Shown: piece by piece, positions 53,986-64,000 of the stretch
Layout: each line of letters starts with the position of its first letter
Position numbering within the stretch: the first letter of the stretch is position 1
NCBI GenBank assembly: GCA_944472155.2
Contig: OX235273.1
Span: 105,546,582-105,610,581, forward strand
Origin: Trichobilharzia szidati
Lineage: Eukaryota > Platyhelminthes > Trematoda > Strigeidida > Schistosomatidae
DNA length: 64,000 nt
Direction of reading: 5' to 3'
The notes under the pieces: generated by a model
The model's input: the letters and a program-made list of their open reading frames with translations, nothing else
Told to the model about the DNA's origin: nothing
The model's database searches: none
Program-made: the position numbers and the translations under genes

Positions 53986-54159
53986 ATTATTTCGTTCAAT
54001 TTTAGATTTTCCCGTCGACTGATTGGATCGAAGTGCTCGGTTTAAGGTTAAAATGTCCCGACATCATCGAAGCATCTGCACAAGGAGCCGACGTGTCAAC
54101 CTGAGACCGAGCACTTCGATTCAATCAATCGACGGGAAAATCTAAAATTGAATTAAATA
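53986..54159. repeat. palindromic foldback (MITE-like), about 56-bp arms
   Basis: Left arm 53986-54041 ends TCGAAGTGCTCGGT; right arm 54106-54159 starts ACCGAGCACTTCGA. Arms also share TTTTAGATTTTCCCGTCGA / TCGACGGGAAAATCTAAAA and are about 90% complementary. A 64-base loop separates them. No coding capacity. A non-autonomous DNA transposon remnant is the simplest reading; target-site duplication not resolved. Confidence 0.7.
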
Positions 54160-54689
54160 AGTTGAATAGTTTAACAAGTGAGTTGTGATTAGGATTCACA
54201 TAGAAACGAAGGAAAATATGGAATTATGTAGGAGTGAGTTCTGAAATTTACGAATGTTATAAGGATTTAGAGAGAAAAAAACAGGCACACTAACATCAAG
54301 TCGGTAGAAGTCAACACAGTTGTTACCATGAGAGTAGAAGTGGTTGGATGATTTTCTTTTGTATACATAACTCAGGTTTTTTTCAACTGAATGGCTAAGG
54401 CTTCAGCAATACAAAGGAGACGAAAGCGTATTGCCTTTGATAGGTTGTTCTTCACTTTTTAGATCACTTTGAAGGAGGAGTCTGTTTAGGTGAATTGAAA
54501 CTACTGTCCCCGAATTAAGTCATTTCATTTTGGTTGAATACTAGTTAATTTGAGTGGATCCTATCTGCTGATATCTCATGTTCATTTTCGTCCTACAGTG
54601 ACATGATCCATATAAAAATATACTTTATTTCAGTAAATTTCATGTATACCACAAACTTTTCCTCTGTTTCATAGACCTTATTCAACGGC

Positions 54690-55660
54690 TGTACGACAAT
54701 GGCACATGTCAAGTGTACCACAAGGGAAAATTCAGCGAGGCGTTTTGAGTAAACACAAGAGTCAGACAAGAGTGCTTACTATCACCAATGATATTCCTGA
54801 TTGTGGTGGACTGGATTATGCGTCAGACAGTGGGAAACGAGAAGACAGGGATATCCTGGACCGACATGAAAAATCTAGAAGACCTGGATTTCGCGGATGA
54901 TTGATTTTTGATATCACACAAAATCGAAGACTTACAAGCGAAAACCAACAAACTCGTCGAAGAAGCAGTCAGAGAAGACAGGACTGCAGGTGAACATAGA
55001 CAAGACGGAGGTTATGAAAATAACCAATCACCACCAACAACAACAGCAGCAACATCCAGTGCCAATCACCATCACCACCATTACTTCATTCACTTATCTT
55101 GGGAAAGGCGAGAAACGCATTCATCAACCTGAAACCAATCTGGAAATCTTCGTCACTCAGCATCAACAACAAAATTCGGATTTTCAATACAAACGTCAAG
55201 TTGGTCAGTTCTTCTATACGGATGAGAAACTTGGCGGGTCACCAAGAATATTTCCAACAGGTTGCAGACCTTTATCAACAACTAACTGTCTTCGCTCTAT
55301 ACTGAAGATCAGATGGCCGGAAAGAATCACAAACAAGAAGCTATGGGAACAAACAAAACAAGAACCAATCGCTCAACAAATATGCAGGAGAAAGTGGAGA
55401 TTGATTGAACACTGGCTGAGGAGGCCGCTGGGTGACATCGCGCGTCAGGCCAGTGCTCGAGTGGAACCCGAAAGGGAAGCGGCGAGTGGGACGTCCAAGG
55501 GTAACATGGAGGAGATCGAGTGAAGAGGAGCTGAAACAGTATGGACTAACATGGATGCAGGTGAAAAGTACAGCAGAAGACAGACACAAGTGGAGACGTG
55601 CAGTTGAAGCCTTATGTTTCACTAGGAACCCAAGGAAAAAATAATGATAATCAGGTATAA
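54690..55660 (+). mobile_element. RTE/SR2-like LINE, palm to 3' end, internal deletion
   Basis: Plus strand, close relative of 21140-22185. Starts with the GNGTCQVYHKGKFSEAF-like segment in broken frame, then LLSPMIFLIVVDWIMRQTV (54778-54835), LDFADD directly followed by a stop (54885-54903), thumb EDRTAGEHRQDGGYENNQ-like in a shifted frame, then a deletion of about 100 bp between FTYLG and GKARNAFINLKPIWKSSSLS. C-terminal LRSILKIRWPERITNKKLWE and QQICRRKWRLIEHWLRRPLG, QVKSTAEDRHKWRRAVEAL. 3' end GGAACCCAAGGAAAAAATAA. Confidence 0.88.
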
Positions 55661-56089
55661 ATGTATTGATTTAACATCAGTGCTTCACAATATCTTGATA
55701 CTAAAGAGACTACCATGGATTAACAATTATAATGATAACTGAATTATTCATTAAGGATGAGTTGGTTATCAATAGAAAAGTTATCTGTTGTTCGTTTGTT
55801 TGTTTGTTTGTCCAGATGTCTCGATAAAAAACCAAATGATTATGTCAACATAATGTATACATCAATGTAATATTAGATAATTACATCGTTATCTACTGAT
55901 CAAAAAGAAAAAAAAATAGAATCCACTACTGACAGATGGTCAGATAAGTAGTTGATTATTGTCTTATAATGCTTCTTTTTTCTGGAAAATACCACTTCAA
56001 AGTTCTGGAATAAAGAATAACTTTTTTTTCCAGCTTCATCATGAGTTATTAAACTGATATTCTTACTGTTGAAAATAAGATATCAAGTG
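55661..56089. other. no gene seen
   Basis: AT-rich with a TTTG repeat near 55793-55811. Nothing recognised. Confidence 0.35.
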
Positions 56090-56370
56090 TTAGTATGAAG
56101 GGATTGGAGTGATTTCCAGTTCGATCACGAAGTGACTTCAGTTAGAGAGAACCATTGAAAACTATCAGGGAGCACCAGACAGATGTTTCATCCCAGTTTG
56201 ATACTCTTCACTGGTATGCACCCACGACCCCACAAGGGATCGAACCTAAGATCTACAAGTTCACCATTCAGCCAGTGAGATAGAATCCAGTGATTGATCG
56301 ATTAATTCTAACCTCTGCCAACTTCTAGTGTATAGTGAGACCTCTAGGAAATGTTGTCGGCATTGTAGAC
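56090..56370 (-). repeat. SINE B, minus unit
   Basis: TTTCCAGTTCGATCACGAAG, CTTCAGTTAGAGAGAACCAT, ATCCCAGTTTGATACTCTTC, CACAAGGGATCGAACCTAAG, CATTCAGCCAGTGAGATAG. The hammerhead region on the minus strand has GTGAAGA as core, GAAA and ACATCTGTC. The mate is absent. Confidence 0.6.
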
Positions 56371-56639
56371 TCCACTGGTCATCCAACCTGAAAATAAGTT
56401 AATCGAAAGTTGGAATGTGGCAATGTTCGTCATTTTGCAAAAATTCCTTTGACGTTTCACTTCTTGCACAAAAGTCAGCTGAAGATAATGACACCACTTA
56501 TGATAACCGGAACAGTATTTGATGCATACAATGAAGAAAACTTGCATCCATTTAGACAGGTAACACCGAGACTATTCAACTGTTGTCTGTTTGAGGTCCT
56601 AGTGACCTAATGTGAAATGCTTTTGTGTGCTAGTGTTTC

Positions 56640-56850
56640 CAGTTTAGAATGTTTGCCAACTAGACATACTTGGTCCAGAGTTCGATTCCCGGTAGTTATT
56701 ATGCCAAAGTTTGCTTAGCTGGTAAAGTCCGAAGGCTAGACAAGAGTTTAACAATTCTACCCAATAAAAAATACCATTGCCACTGAAACTTCAAAATTTT
56801 AGCTTGAATCTCTGTGTTAAACCCAAAGCATACATGAATGAAAAAAAATT
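56640..56850 (+). repeat. SINE A, decayed
   Basis: CAGAGTTCGATTCCCGG (B box), GCTTAGCTGGTAAAGTCCGA, TTCTACCCAATAAAAAATAC, ACTTCAAAATTTTAGCTTGA, then a poly(A)-like end. The A-box end is lost. Confidence 0.55.
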
Positions 56851-57249
56851 TAATTGTCTCCTAATTTTCGGATGATGTTTTCTCCTCAAGATTAATTATG
56901 TGAAAAGCACATATTATGGAGTCTTTTTGTAGAATGTATGAGACATGAGCATATTTTTATGATGACAGTACAATGATATATTTTCACAGAGTACAGTTTT
57001 ACGTTAACACAAACTTTCTTCTGTTGTTGGAAGTTTATATAGCAACTGAATTAATTTTCCGGATAAGAAAAGTGAAACTCTGGTAACAAATGAACCAAGA
57101 AGCTATTTCACAACATATATGCAAAAAGGTAATATAGATGGATTGAACATTTGATTTATTGATTTATTTTGATTATAAATTGAAACCACACAGTATTTTT
57201 GGTACAAGTATGGAATTTTCATACTGTGATATCGGTAGCCCGAATTTTG

Positions 57250-57360
57250 CAGTCTGACGATTGATATCAGGTGTGCGTCTGCAGGGGATCGAGCCCCGGA
57301 CCATTTGCATGATCTGTGAGAGTCCTAACCACTGTGACACCGTCTCATATAGGTTGAAAT
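57250..57360 (-). repeat. SINE A head fragment
   Basis: Minus strand: GAGACGGTGTCACAGTGGTT then AGGACTCTC, and GGTCCGGGGCTCGATCCCC (B box). Only the tRNA-like head is present; it faces the full copy at 57415. Confidence 0.55.
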
Positions 57361-57414
57361 GAGATTCAGATATCTTTTAGAAGTCTCGTTGAACTTCGAT
57401 TGAAACAGCTGCAA

Positions 57415-57650
57415 CGGGTGTGCGTCAGTGACACAGTGATTAGGACACTTGCCGACCATGCAAGTCGTCCGAGGTTCGATCCCCGGCCACAGACGCACCC
57501 CTTTACCCCTCTAAGGCAGTAATAAAGCTGGTAAAAAGGAAAGGTTGGGCATGAGGTTAGCAACCCCATTCGGTAAAAACAGACACTGCTACCGAAACTT
57601 CAAGCCTCTAGCTTGAAGACCTATGTTCCAGTGTGAACGTAAATGAATAA
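57415..57650 (+). repeat. SINE A, near full length
   Basis: GTGTGCGTCAGTGACACAGT (A box), CCGAGGTTCGATCCCCGG (B box), CTCTAAGGCAGTAATAAAGC, GCAACCCCATTCGGTAAAAA, tail CTTGAAGACCTATGTTCCAG then TGTGAACGTAAATGAATAAA. Confidence 0.78.
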
Positions 57651-58899
57651 AAAAATTTCCAACGAAGCAGATGGATGAGATTCAGTGACACTTGATTTTT
57701 GCGGATAATGTGTACAGACGGAAAAATAAACAGTAGCAACGTTGTTGTCAGGTTAGGAAAAAAACCCACACACTGGATACATTTCAACTGGCAGTAAGCA
57801 TTTAATAGATATCAGTAAAAAAATGTAGCTTACTAGTGAGTGCTTCAGCTTTAGAAATGGGTTATAATTTATTCGAATGGCAGACAAAATAATCTAACGT
57901 ATAAAGGATTAGGGTATCATTCCTTAAGCACAAATGCGTCAAATATTTGTCGAAATTGACAGACATCAAACTTAAGATTTTATCAGCGAAGAGTGAGGTG
58001 CAAATAACCAGTTTATGAGTGAATTGAGAAAAATATCAGAGCGAGGACATTACAGGAATAACCAAAAAACGAATTTAAAAAATCGGCTAGGAAATTCACT
58101 GAGAGTAGTCTACCTTCTAAGCACTTTGACGGAATAATTATTAGTTGATTTAAAAATAGACAGATACCCTCCCTATGTTAACTCCACTCGTGTATTAATT
58201 TATGTGCAGCTGCCGAAGTAGATACATTTGAAAAACAGAAGGAAGGACCTACCTTAGATGTTCGGAACACAAACCAAAAATTCTGCAATTAAGAAGAAGG
58301 AAGTCTATGAACAGCGCGGCTATAAGACAGCTGACTGATACAAGATATCAGGTATACATACCTTGAATTCTTTGAAAATAAGGGTCCAATAATCAAGCTC
58401 AAATCTCTTCAAGTTTGCAGAGACTTCTGGTATTGAACGATTGAAACGTGGTTTGTACATTCAAAATGAAGGTTGCGTAAGTTTGTCTCTACCATGGTAA
58501 CTCGGCTTTTAATCTTAATAGAAAACGTAATCTGTTACTTAGTGTAAATGTTGATTTCTTTTGACTTCCACTTAGGTAGATTATAGTTTATTGAACGCCA
58601 TGCTTCATATGTCTGATATTTACCTGAAAGAGCTTAAGTCACACCTGTGTGATTTAGGGTTTTTTAACAACTTACGAAATCTTATAATTTATATACCTCA
58701 ATATCTTCTTGATACCCTTGCTCCGAATATTTTCGCTTATGCTTGAAACTTTAGTCACATTACCCAAATAAGTACAGTAATATTTTATATTTGAATTTAT
58801 CTATATACAGTGATCACTATTATGCATAGTCCTACTTTTTATCTCCAATGAACTGAGGCATATCAAAGCTGTAATAGAACTAATTATTACTTTTCCTTA
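57651..58899. other. no gene seen
   Basis: About 1.25 kb of AT-rich DNA without recognised features. Confidence 0.3.
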
Positions 58900-59490
58900 T
58901 TTAGGTTGCACGTAACTGACAAGTTACTGACAAAGGAATCAGTGGACTCATGTTTTATCCTGCAGTCTCGTTTCAATTACAGGCAGTCGGTACACATCAG
59001 GATGTCAAAACCAGATTCAGGAAGGCAAGAGAGACATTCAGCACTCCAAAATCAGTTTGAAAGTCTTCTGCAGTCAGCAAAGAGAAAAGAATTCTCGTGT
59101 GCGTCACGAAAAGCATTTCGAACAGACTACTGCAGAATTTTATCAACAACTGCCTTCGCTGATTCCATCCTGAGGATAAGATGGCCATTCAAGGAGAATT
59201 AGCAACAGGTAACTCTGGGAACGATCCAATCAAAAACCTATTGCTCAACGAATATACCGGAAGGAAAGAAGATGGATTGGGCACACTCTAAAGAGACCAT
59301 CGTATGAAACCGTGGGAAATGACCAACTCAGCTTGCATTTGAGGATGATATTGAGGAGATCATGGAGAGAACAACTTATGGGCAATCGTAGAGCCAACTG
59401 AAGAGGACCGATAAAGACAGGACAAAGTGCACATGTGCTGTTTATGGCCTATATTTTAAAAGGAACCCAAGGGAATAATAAAAATAACAA
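58900..59490 (+). mobile_element. RTE/SR2-like 3' fragment
   Basis: Plus strand: CAGGATGTCAAAACCAGATT (EDVKTR), GCAAGAGAGACATTCAGC (ARETFS), CTGCAGAATTTTATCAACAA then CTGCCTTCGCTGATTCC (LQNFINNCLR), AGGATAAGATGGCCATTC (RIRWP), AAGAAGATGGATTGGGCACA, end GGAACCCAAGGGAATAATAA. One short open frame (58906-59202) covers the first half. Confidence 0.72.
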
Positions 59491-59539
59491 TCAAAATTAT
59501 TCAGACATAATCGTTGATTAAACGTTTACTACCGTTTTT

Positions 59540-61060
59540 TTAATCGATTTTATACTTCTATCAGGGAGTATCATATCATTTTCATGCCTTTGTTGTCTTT
59601 TTACGACTATTTTTTCTCGCTCTCCTGTTTTAACATTGTTTATTTACATTCTGGTGTCTATTTTCAACAAATTATGTTTTATTATGTCGAAGTTCTGTTA
59701 CCTTCATTTTTTTATTGCATATTTTATTTATAGGAAGTGTGTGTCTAATGGATGAACGATCGACTATGCTTAACACATCACAAAACACACGAAGTTCTCT
59801 ATTTTCCCAGTTTGTAAACCTCTGTTCCCTTCAAAAAATATTTTAGTATTTCTACGAATAACTGAGATGATTCAGTCATGAAAGCACAGTGTATAAAAAC
59901 AAAAAGCGAAATAAAAATCGGAAAAGAATTTCTATTTAGAATGTTATTTATTTTTTTGAATTTTATGAATTTCCGTTTCCCTTTAATCATTGTCAATTTA
60001 AAGTTGTTATTTTTATTAGTATACTCAGAGTGGAAAGAAAATTCATCGTTACACGCATCTATAAATTACTACTCATTTTCTAATTGTTTTCTGACCCAAT
60101 TGCAGAAAATTATATTATCAAGAAGGTTTCATTTACGTCATGAAAACAGGATATGAACATGTTTCATATCGCTGTTTGCTGCGATAATTCTATCCATACA
60201 AACGCTTGTGTTAATATAGGAGGGGAATTTAAAAATTATGTTGGAATATAATCGTATATCAGACAAGTTTATTTGACATAATACACGCTTGTGATAAAGT
60301 TCTAAAAACTGGTTGATATTTCGCGAAGAATTTATCTAACTTCTGCCAATTCATGATATAGCGCGGCCTACTGGTTACGGCTTTCCACTAGAACCGCAGG
60401 TAACTGTTTGAATACGCCCAGTCGCTAGTAAGAATCAGAACAATTTTCAAGTGTTAGTTTTGTAGGGATTAAGTTTGATTGGTTGGAGGATTTCATCATG
60501 AGCTGACATCTGTTAGAGAACCATTGGAAAGCCTGGGAGTACTGTAATGGACAGCTGTTTCCTCCATCCTAGTGTGGGACTCTTTAGCAGTACACACCCA
60601 CCATCATGGTTGAGGCCCACGACCTACAAAACCAATACTTGAAAATTGATCTGATAATCACCTGCTACTGTTTGTTTTCAGGCAGTGACCTGGGGTTCTA
60701 GTGGGAAGCGATCAGCCGTAGGGTGCAGCAGGTTAAAGTTGAAGCGGTAAATCATCGAAGAAGACATCGCGAAATGGTCGCGCTATGTCATGAACTGGCC
60801 ATTGGATCGAGTGTCCCAGTGTCTTAATGGTTTACGAGCTTGCCTTGTAACCAGGTCCTAGATTCGAGTCCCAGTGGGTGCGTACTGATGAAGAGTCCCA
60901 AACTAGGCTGAGGAAACGGTTGTCTATTGCAGTACTCCCCGAAGATTTTCAAATGGTTCTCTAACTGATGTTAGCTCATGATGAAATCCTCCAACGGTTA
61001 AACATTTACCATTTCACACTCATATTTCCACTCTTATCAGTGAATATCAAGCGTCATTTT
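59540..61060 (+). repeat. segment triplication, unit 1
   Basis: First of three homologous units. Markers: TTTATTGCATATTTTATTTA (59711), ATATTTTAGTATTTC (59838), GAGATGATTCAGTCATGA (59863), ATTCATCGTTACACGCA (60041), TATATCAGACAAGTTTATTT (60255), TTGATATTTCGCGAAGAATT (60315) and a SINE B foldback at 60320-61000. No protein is evident; frames here (59878-60156) are not shared with unit 2. No SINE A is present between 59855 and 59880, where unit 2 has one. Confidence 0.72.
60320..61000. repeat. SINE B foldback element in unit 1
   Basis: Left arm begins about 60455 (TTTTGTAGGGATTAAGTTTG, GGAGGATTTCATCATGAGCT) and right arm ends about 60990 with its complement (AGCTCATGATGAAATCCTCC). Hammerhead relics in both arms: left (minus) GTACTG, CTAAAGA, GAAA, ACAGCTGT and C; right (plus) GTACTGATGAAGAG, GAAA, GTC. 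B box of the plus half: GATTCGAGTCCC. A spacer with GGCCACTGG-type inverted pieces lies between. Confidence 0.7.
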
Positions 61061-61309
61061 CATAGAACTGTTGTTTTTTAAAAGCTTTTTTCTCTCTCCA
61101 GATTTCACAGTGTTTTAAAAAAATTGTGGTGTGTATTTTTGACGCATTATGTTGAAATTGTTCTTTATTGCATATTTTATTTACAGGAAGTGTTTAATGG
61201 ACAAAAACTCGATTACAGTCATAACCTCATAAAAAACAACAAAGAAATTTGCTATTTTCTCAATTTGAAAAACTCCCCTCATTCACAATATTTTAGTATT
61301 TCAGGAGTA

Positions 61310-61530
61310 GTACGTTGGTGATTCAGCGATACAGTGCTGGCCAACCATGCGCGTGGTCCGGGGTTCGAGTCCTGACCGAAGAACAGCTTTACCTCCTTTG
61401 GCCAGTCACAATCCCGACAAAGAGGGAAGGTTGGCCATGAGGTTAGCCAACCCACCCTGTAAAAATAAACACCACTGCTGTAGCGTGAAGCCCTATGCCC
61501 CACTCAGAACGCAAAGGAACAAAATAGTAT
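61310..61530 (+). repeat. SINE A inserted in unit 2 only
   Basis: GTACGTTGGTGATTCAGCG (A-box region), GGGGTTCGAGTCCTG (B box), GTTGGCCATGAGGTTAGCC, CCACCCTGTAAAAATAAACA, tail GTGAAGCCCTATGCCCCACT then CAGAACGCAAAGGAACAAA. Units 1 and 3 lack it at the same position, so it inserted after the triplication or into one founder. Confidence 0.75.
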
Positions 61531-61934
61531 AAATAATAAAATAATATAGAAATGAGTCAGCCATGAGGATAAAATGAAGAGGAAAGAAATAAACGACGGA
61601 AAGGAATTTTCGTTTAGAAGAATTTTTTGTGAGTTTCCGTTTTCCTTTAATTACTATCATTATTCGATGTACAGTGAAAAGAAAATTCATCGTTACACGC
61701 ATGTATAAATTACTCATTTTTTAATTGTTATCTGACCCATTTTCAAAATTTACATCTAGAAAATAGAATATGAGCATGTTTCATATCACCATTTGCAGTA
61801 GTTAATCTCTTTATGTGAACGTTTATTTTAAAGTAGAATTTAGATCCTATGATAGAATACAATCGTATATCAGACAAGTGTATTTGATATAATACACAGT
61901 AATGATCAAGTTCTAATAACCGGTTGATATTTCG

Positions 61935-62715
61935 CGAAGAATTTATCTAACTTCTACATCATGATCTAGCGGGACCACTTCGCAATGTCTTCTTCGATGA
62001 GTCACTGCCTCACCTTCAACCCGCTGCACCCTACTAGTTACGGCTTCCCACTAGAACCCCAGGTAAGTGTTTCAATACGGCCAGTCGCTAGTGAGCATCA
62101 GATTAATTTTCAAGTATTGGTTTTCTAGGGAATTTTGTTTGACTGGTGGGAGGATTTCATCATGAGCTGACATCTGTTAGAGAACCATTGGAAAACCTGA
62201 GAGTACTGGACAGCTGTTTCGTCAGCCTTGTTTCGGATTCTTCACGTTACGCACCCACTGGGGTTCAAACACTCAACCTACATTATCAATACTTGAGAAT
62301 GATTTGATGCTTAGTAGCGACTGGCCCTATTCAGGTAGTTACCTGAGGTTCTAGTGAGAAGCCGTGACTAGTAGGGTGTGGCGGGTTGAAGATGAGGCAG
62401 TAACTCGCTGAAGAGGACATTGTGAAGTGGTCACGCTATGTCATGAATTGGCAGAAGTTAGAATTCATGGACTGGCCATTGGATTGAGTGCCATTATCTT
62501 AATGGTCTACGAGCTAGCTCACCCTTTAACCAGATGGTCTTGTGTTCAAACTATGGTGAGGGGTGCGTACTGATGAAGAATCCCAAACTAGGCTGAGGAA
62601 ACGGCTGTCCAGTACATTACTCCTAGGTTTTCTAATGGTTCTCTAACTGATATCAGCTCATGATGAAATCCTCCAACCAATCAAACTAAAATCCCTACAA
62701 ATCAAATACTTGAAA
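61935..62715. repeat. SINE B foldback element in unit 2
   Basis: Outer ends: CAAGTATTGGTTTTCTAGGG at 62119 and CCCTACAAATCAAATACTTG near 62713 are inverted copies. Left arm GTTTCGTCAGCCTTGTTTCG, right arm TCCCAAACTAGGCTGAGGAA. HHR relic, right arm: GTACTGATGAAGAA, GGAAAC, GTCCAGTAC. Left arm (minus) has GTGAAGA, GAAA, ACAGCTGTCCAGTAC, the better 3' half. The preceding 61960-62110 resembles the 60350-60430 flank. Confidence 0.7.
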
Positions 62716-62739
62716 GAATTTATCTCTCATAATCTCATA

Positions 62740-63800
62740 TCAGCATATTAACACAAATGCCTAACTTTCTTCCTACAGTCTTTTTATGCCCTTTTGTTTC
62801 GTTTTCAAATAGGTGTTGTATCATTTTTATTACTTCTAACTGTTGTTGACTCGATTGAAGAAAATTTGGTGATTAACCTGACTCTTTCTTCATCCATCTT
62901 TATCCCTTTTTAATATCCTAACCCTATTCCGGTCTATCGTGTGATACCAGACAAGTGTATACATAGTAGTGGCCCAGCTCTTCTCGAGATTATTTGAATT
63001 CGGGGGATAAACATTCTAGATCCAGCTAAACTCCAATGTTCCAATCTACTGGTTTGACCTTTTTAAATGAATTCATAGCCACTGTATGTTACTAACTGGA
63101 TCTGTTGAGTCCTTAAGTTGATAAAGCTTGTCTCTAACTGAGTTGGTTGGTTTAAATGTCACTGTGATCTCATCGTTATGAAAAATCTTACGTATGGCTT
63201 CCAGTTTCGCTAATCAGACACCTGAATCTATTGCGCAAACATTTTACTGAACCAACCTTTACTGATTTTAGGTAGGATGATTCAGTCCTGTTGTTTAAAA
63301 TTCCGTTTAGTTTTCGCTTACCTATTCTATCCAGCCTTGTTGAATTTCCGCCACGAAGATGAACTGGATCCCATCTACTACTCAGTTTATACATGTGGAG
63401 AAATCGGACGTATATATATAGAACTGAGCAGTGTAAATGCATCATCCTTATATCTTCACCATACCTTAGGAGGCAATTGAAAGTCGTAAGAGCCTTACTT
63501 TACTCTTTTCTTTTTATCACTTCACGAAGCTGTTCTCACTCGAAATATTTCAGTAATTTTGGGGGAAATGAAATGACTCAGTCATAAAGAAACAATTAAA
63601 GAAGAAAGGAACTTCCTTTCAGAATGGCTTTCATAAATTTCCTTCTTACTTAATTATTGTCATTTAGATTCACTACTCTATGCTTGGTGAAAGTAAATTC
63701 ATCGTTACACGCACCCGTAAATTGTGAATTTTTAATTGCTATCTGCTTAAATTAGAATCCCATTATCAAGGAGTTTTAGTTTATGTCTAGATGAAGGGAA
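62740..63800 (+). repeat. segment triplication, unit 3 (with a PLE piece inside)
   Basis: Third unit: CGAAATATTTCAGTAATTTT (63540), GAAATGACTCAGTCATAAAG (63567), ATTCATCGTTACACGCA (63697), then AATTGTGAATTTTTAATTGC. Offset from unit 2 is 2012 bases. Its first part is replaced or interrupted by the minus-strand PLE fragment at 62870-63240. More divergent than units 1 and 2. Confidence 0.6.
62870..63240 (-). mobile_element. PLE endonuclease-linker remnant, family of elements 4 and 6
   Basis: Minus strand; aligns in order with 52410-52830: CCGGAATAGGGTTAGGATAT region, then CACTACTATGTATACACTTG, the ATTGGAACATTGGAGTTTAG region, then ACAGTGACATTTAAACCAAC against GTAATGGCATTCAAACCTAC, and GATTTTTCATAACGATGAGA against TTAATAAAGCAGGAATC. 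Coding is destroyed; GIY-YIG residues are not readable. Confidence 0.5.
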
Positions 63801-64000
63801 ATAAATTTGTTAACTCGAAAATTATTCATTCGATTCAAACAGCCACGTTTTGAGCTACCTGAACCTCATCATCGATTGCACTGAAAAGCACCTCAGAGAT
63901 TTAGTTTGTCATGCATATTTAGTGTGACAGACACGTTTTGAAAGTCAGTGGCGTACAACTACTTATATCGATCGGTCAGTAGTATATATTTTCATTCAGA
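63801..64000. other. no gene seen
   Basis: End of the window. GAGCTACCTGAACCTCATCA resembles nothing else in the window. Confidence 0.3.

Larger units (their letters stand above)
53490..54460 (-). mobile_element. GIY-YIG-only element interrupted by SINE C and a palindrome
   Basis: Minus strand. About 54440-54340 codes for RLRLLCIAEALAIQLKKPEL then CIQKKIIQPLLLSW, the endonuclease C-terminus. Its tail continues 54335-54165, is broken by about 390 bp (SINE C 53775-53960 plus the palindrome 53986-54159), then resumes at 53775 and ends near 53495 (TGTACAGCTAAGTAAATGAA, CGCCGAAAAGAGACTCTTCG). The copy at 22195-22670 is continuous at this place. Confidence 0.68.
61061..62720 (+). repeat. segment triplication, unit 2
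   Basis: Second unit: TTTATTGCATATTTTATTTA (61164), ATATTTTAGTATTTC (61288), GAAATGAGTCAGCCATGA (61549), ATTCATCGTTACACGCA (61685), TATATCAGACAAGTGTATTT (61867), TTGATATTTCGCGAAGAATT (61926). The marker offset from unit 1 is 1644 bases at 60041/61685. Between ATATTTTAG and the GAGTCAG marker, unit 2 has an extra SINE A (61310-61530). Confidence 0.72.

Noticed and set aside
59540..63800. CRISPR-like or satellite array
   Set aside because: Only three long, diverged units with insertions; no short regular repeats or spacers.

Overview
The window looks like AT-rich, intron/intergenic DNA from a flatworm, most likely a blood fluke (Schistosoma or a close schistosomatid). The basis is the repeat content: Penelope-like elements (PLEs) with GIY-YIG endonucleases, an RTE-clade LINE resembling schistosome SR2, a CR1-like LINE fragment resembling SR1, and tRNA-derived SINEs carrying hammerhead ribozyme (HHR) sequences of the kind described for the schistosome Sm-alpha repeat. 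No bacterial, viral or organellar gene organisation is visible. Species and family names are recalled from knowledge, not searched.

Only one stretch looks like an ordinary host gene: a terminal coding exon at 40326-40868 (+), with an in-frame 3' splice site before it and an AATAAA signal about 100 bases after its stop. I do not recognise the protein. I could not find its upstream exons.

Nearly everything else I can support is retroelement debris, all of it broken. (1) PLEs with reverse transcriptase (RT) and GIY-YIG parts: 342-1380 (-), 18690-20820 (-), 32880-34460 (+), 41165-42390 (+), 49950-51090 (+), 52205-53105 (-), plus endonuclease-only remnants at 32400-32850 and 62870-63240. (2) A 5'-truncated family that keeps only the GIY-YIG C-terminus and a long 3' tail: 22195-22670 (-), 28184-28809 (+), 29690-30370 (-), 36434-37010 (+), 43384-43564 inside a 392-bp inverted repeat, 48490-49305 (+), 53490-54460 (-). 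(3) About fifteen RTE/SR2-like fragments, best preserved at 21140-22185, 54690-55660 and 38940-39780. (4) A CR1-like fragment at 6630-7330. (5) Three tRNA-derived SINE groups, called here A, B and C. SINE A ends like the RTE. SINE B carries HHRs and is often arranged as head-to-head foldback pairs. SINE C is the closest to classical Sm-alpha.

Layout: 0-6 kb has a PLE and dispersed repeats; 6-17 kb CR1, RTE and SINE fragments; 17-22 kb a PLE and the best RTE; 22-32 kb nested LINE/PLE insertions; 32-38 kb PLEs; 38-41 kb RTE copies and the host exon; 41-44 kb a PLE and the large inverted repeat; 44-47 kb three RTE fragments in a row; 48-54.5 kb PLEs and a small palindromic element; 54.5-59.5 kb RTE and SINE; 59.5-63.8 kb a triplicated segment with foldback SINEs.

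The genes do not form a pathway. What connects them is mobilisation: RTE machinery probably moves SINE A in trans, and self-cleaving RNAs recur in two unrelated element classes (PLE ends and SINEs). All alignments were made by eye, so coordinates of degenerate elements are approximate (tens of bases).
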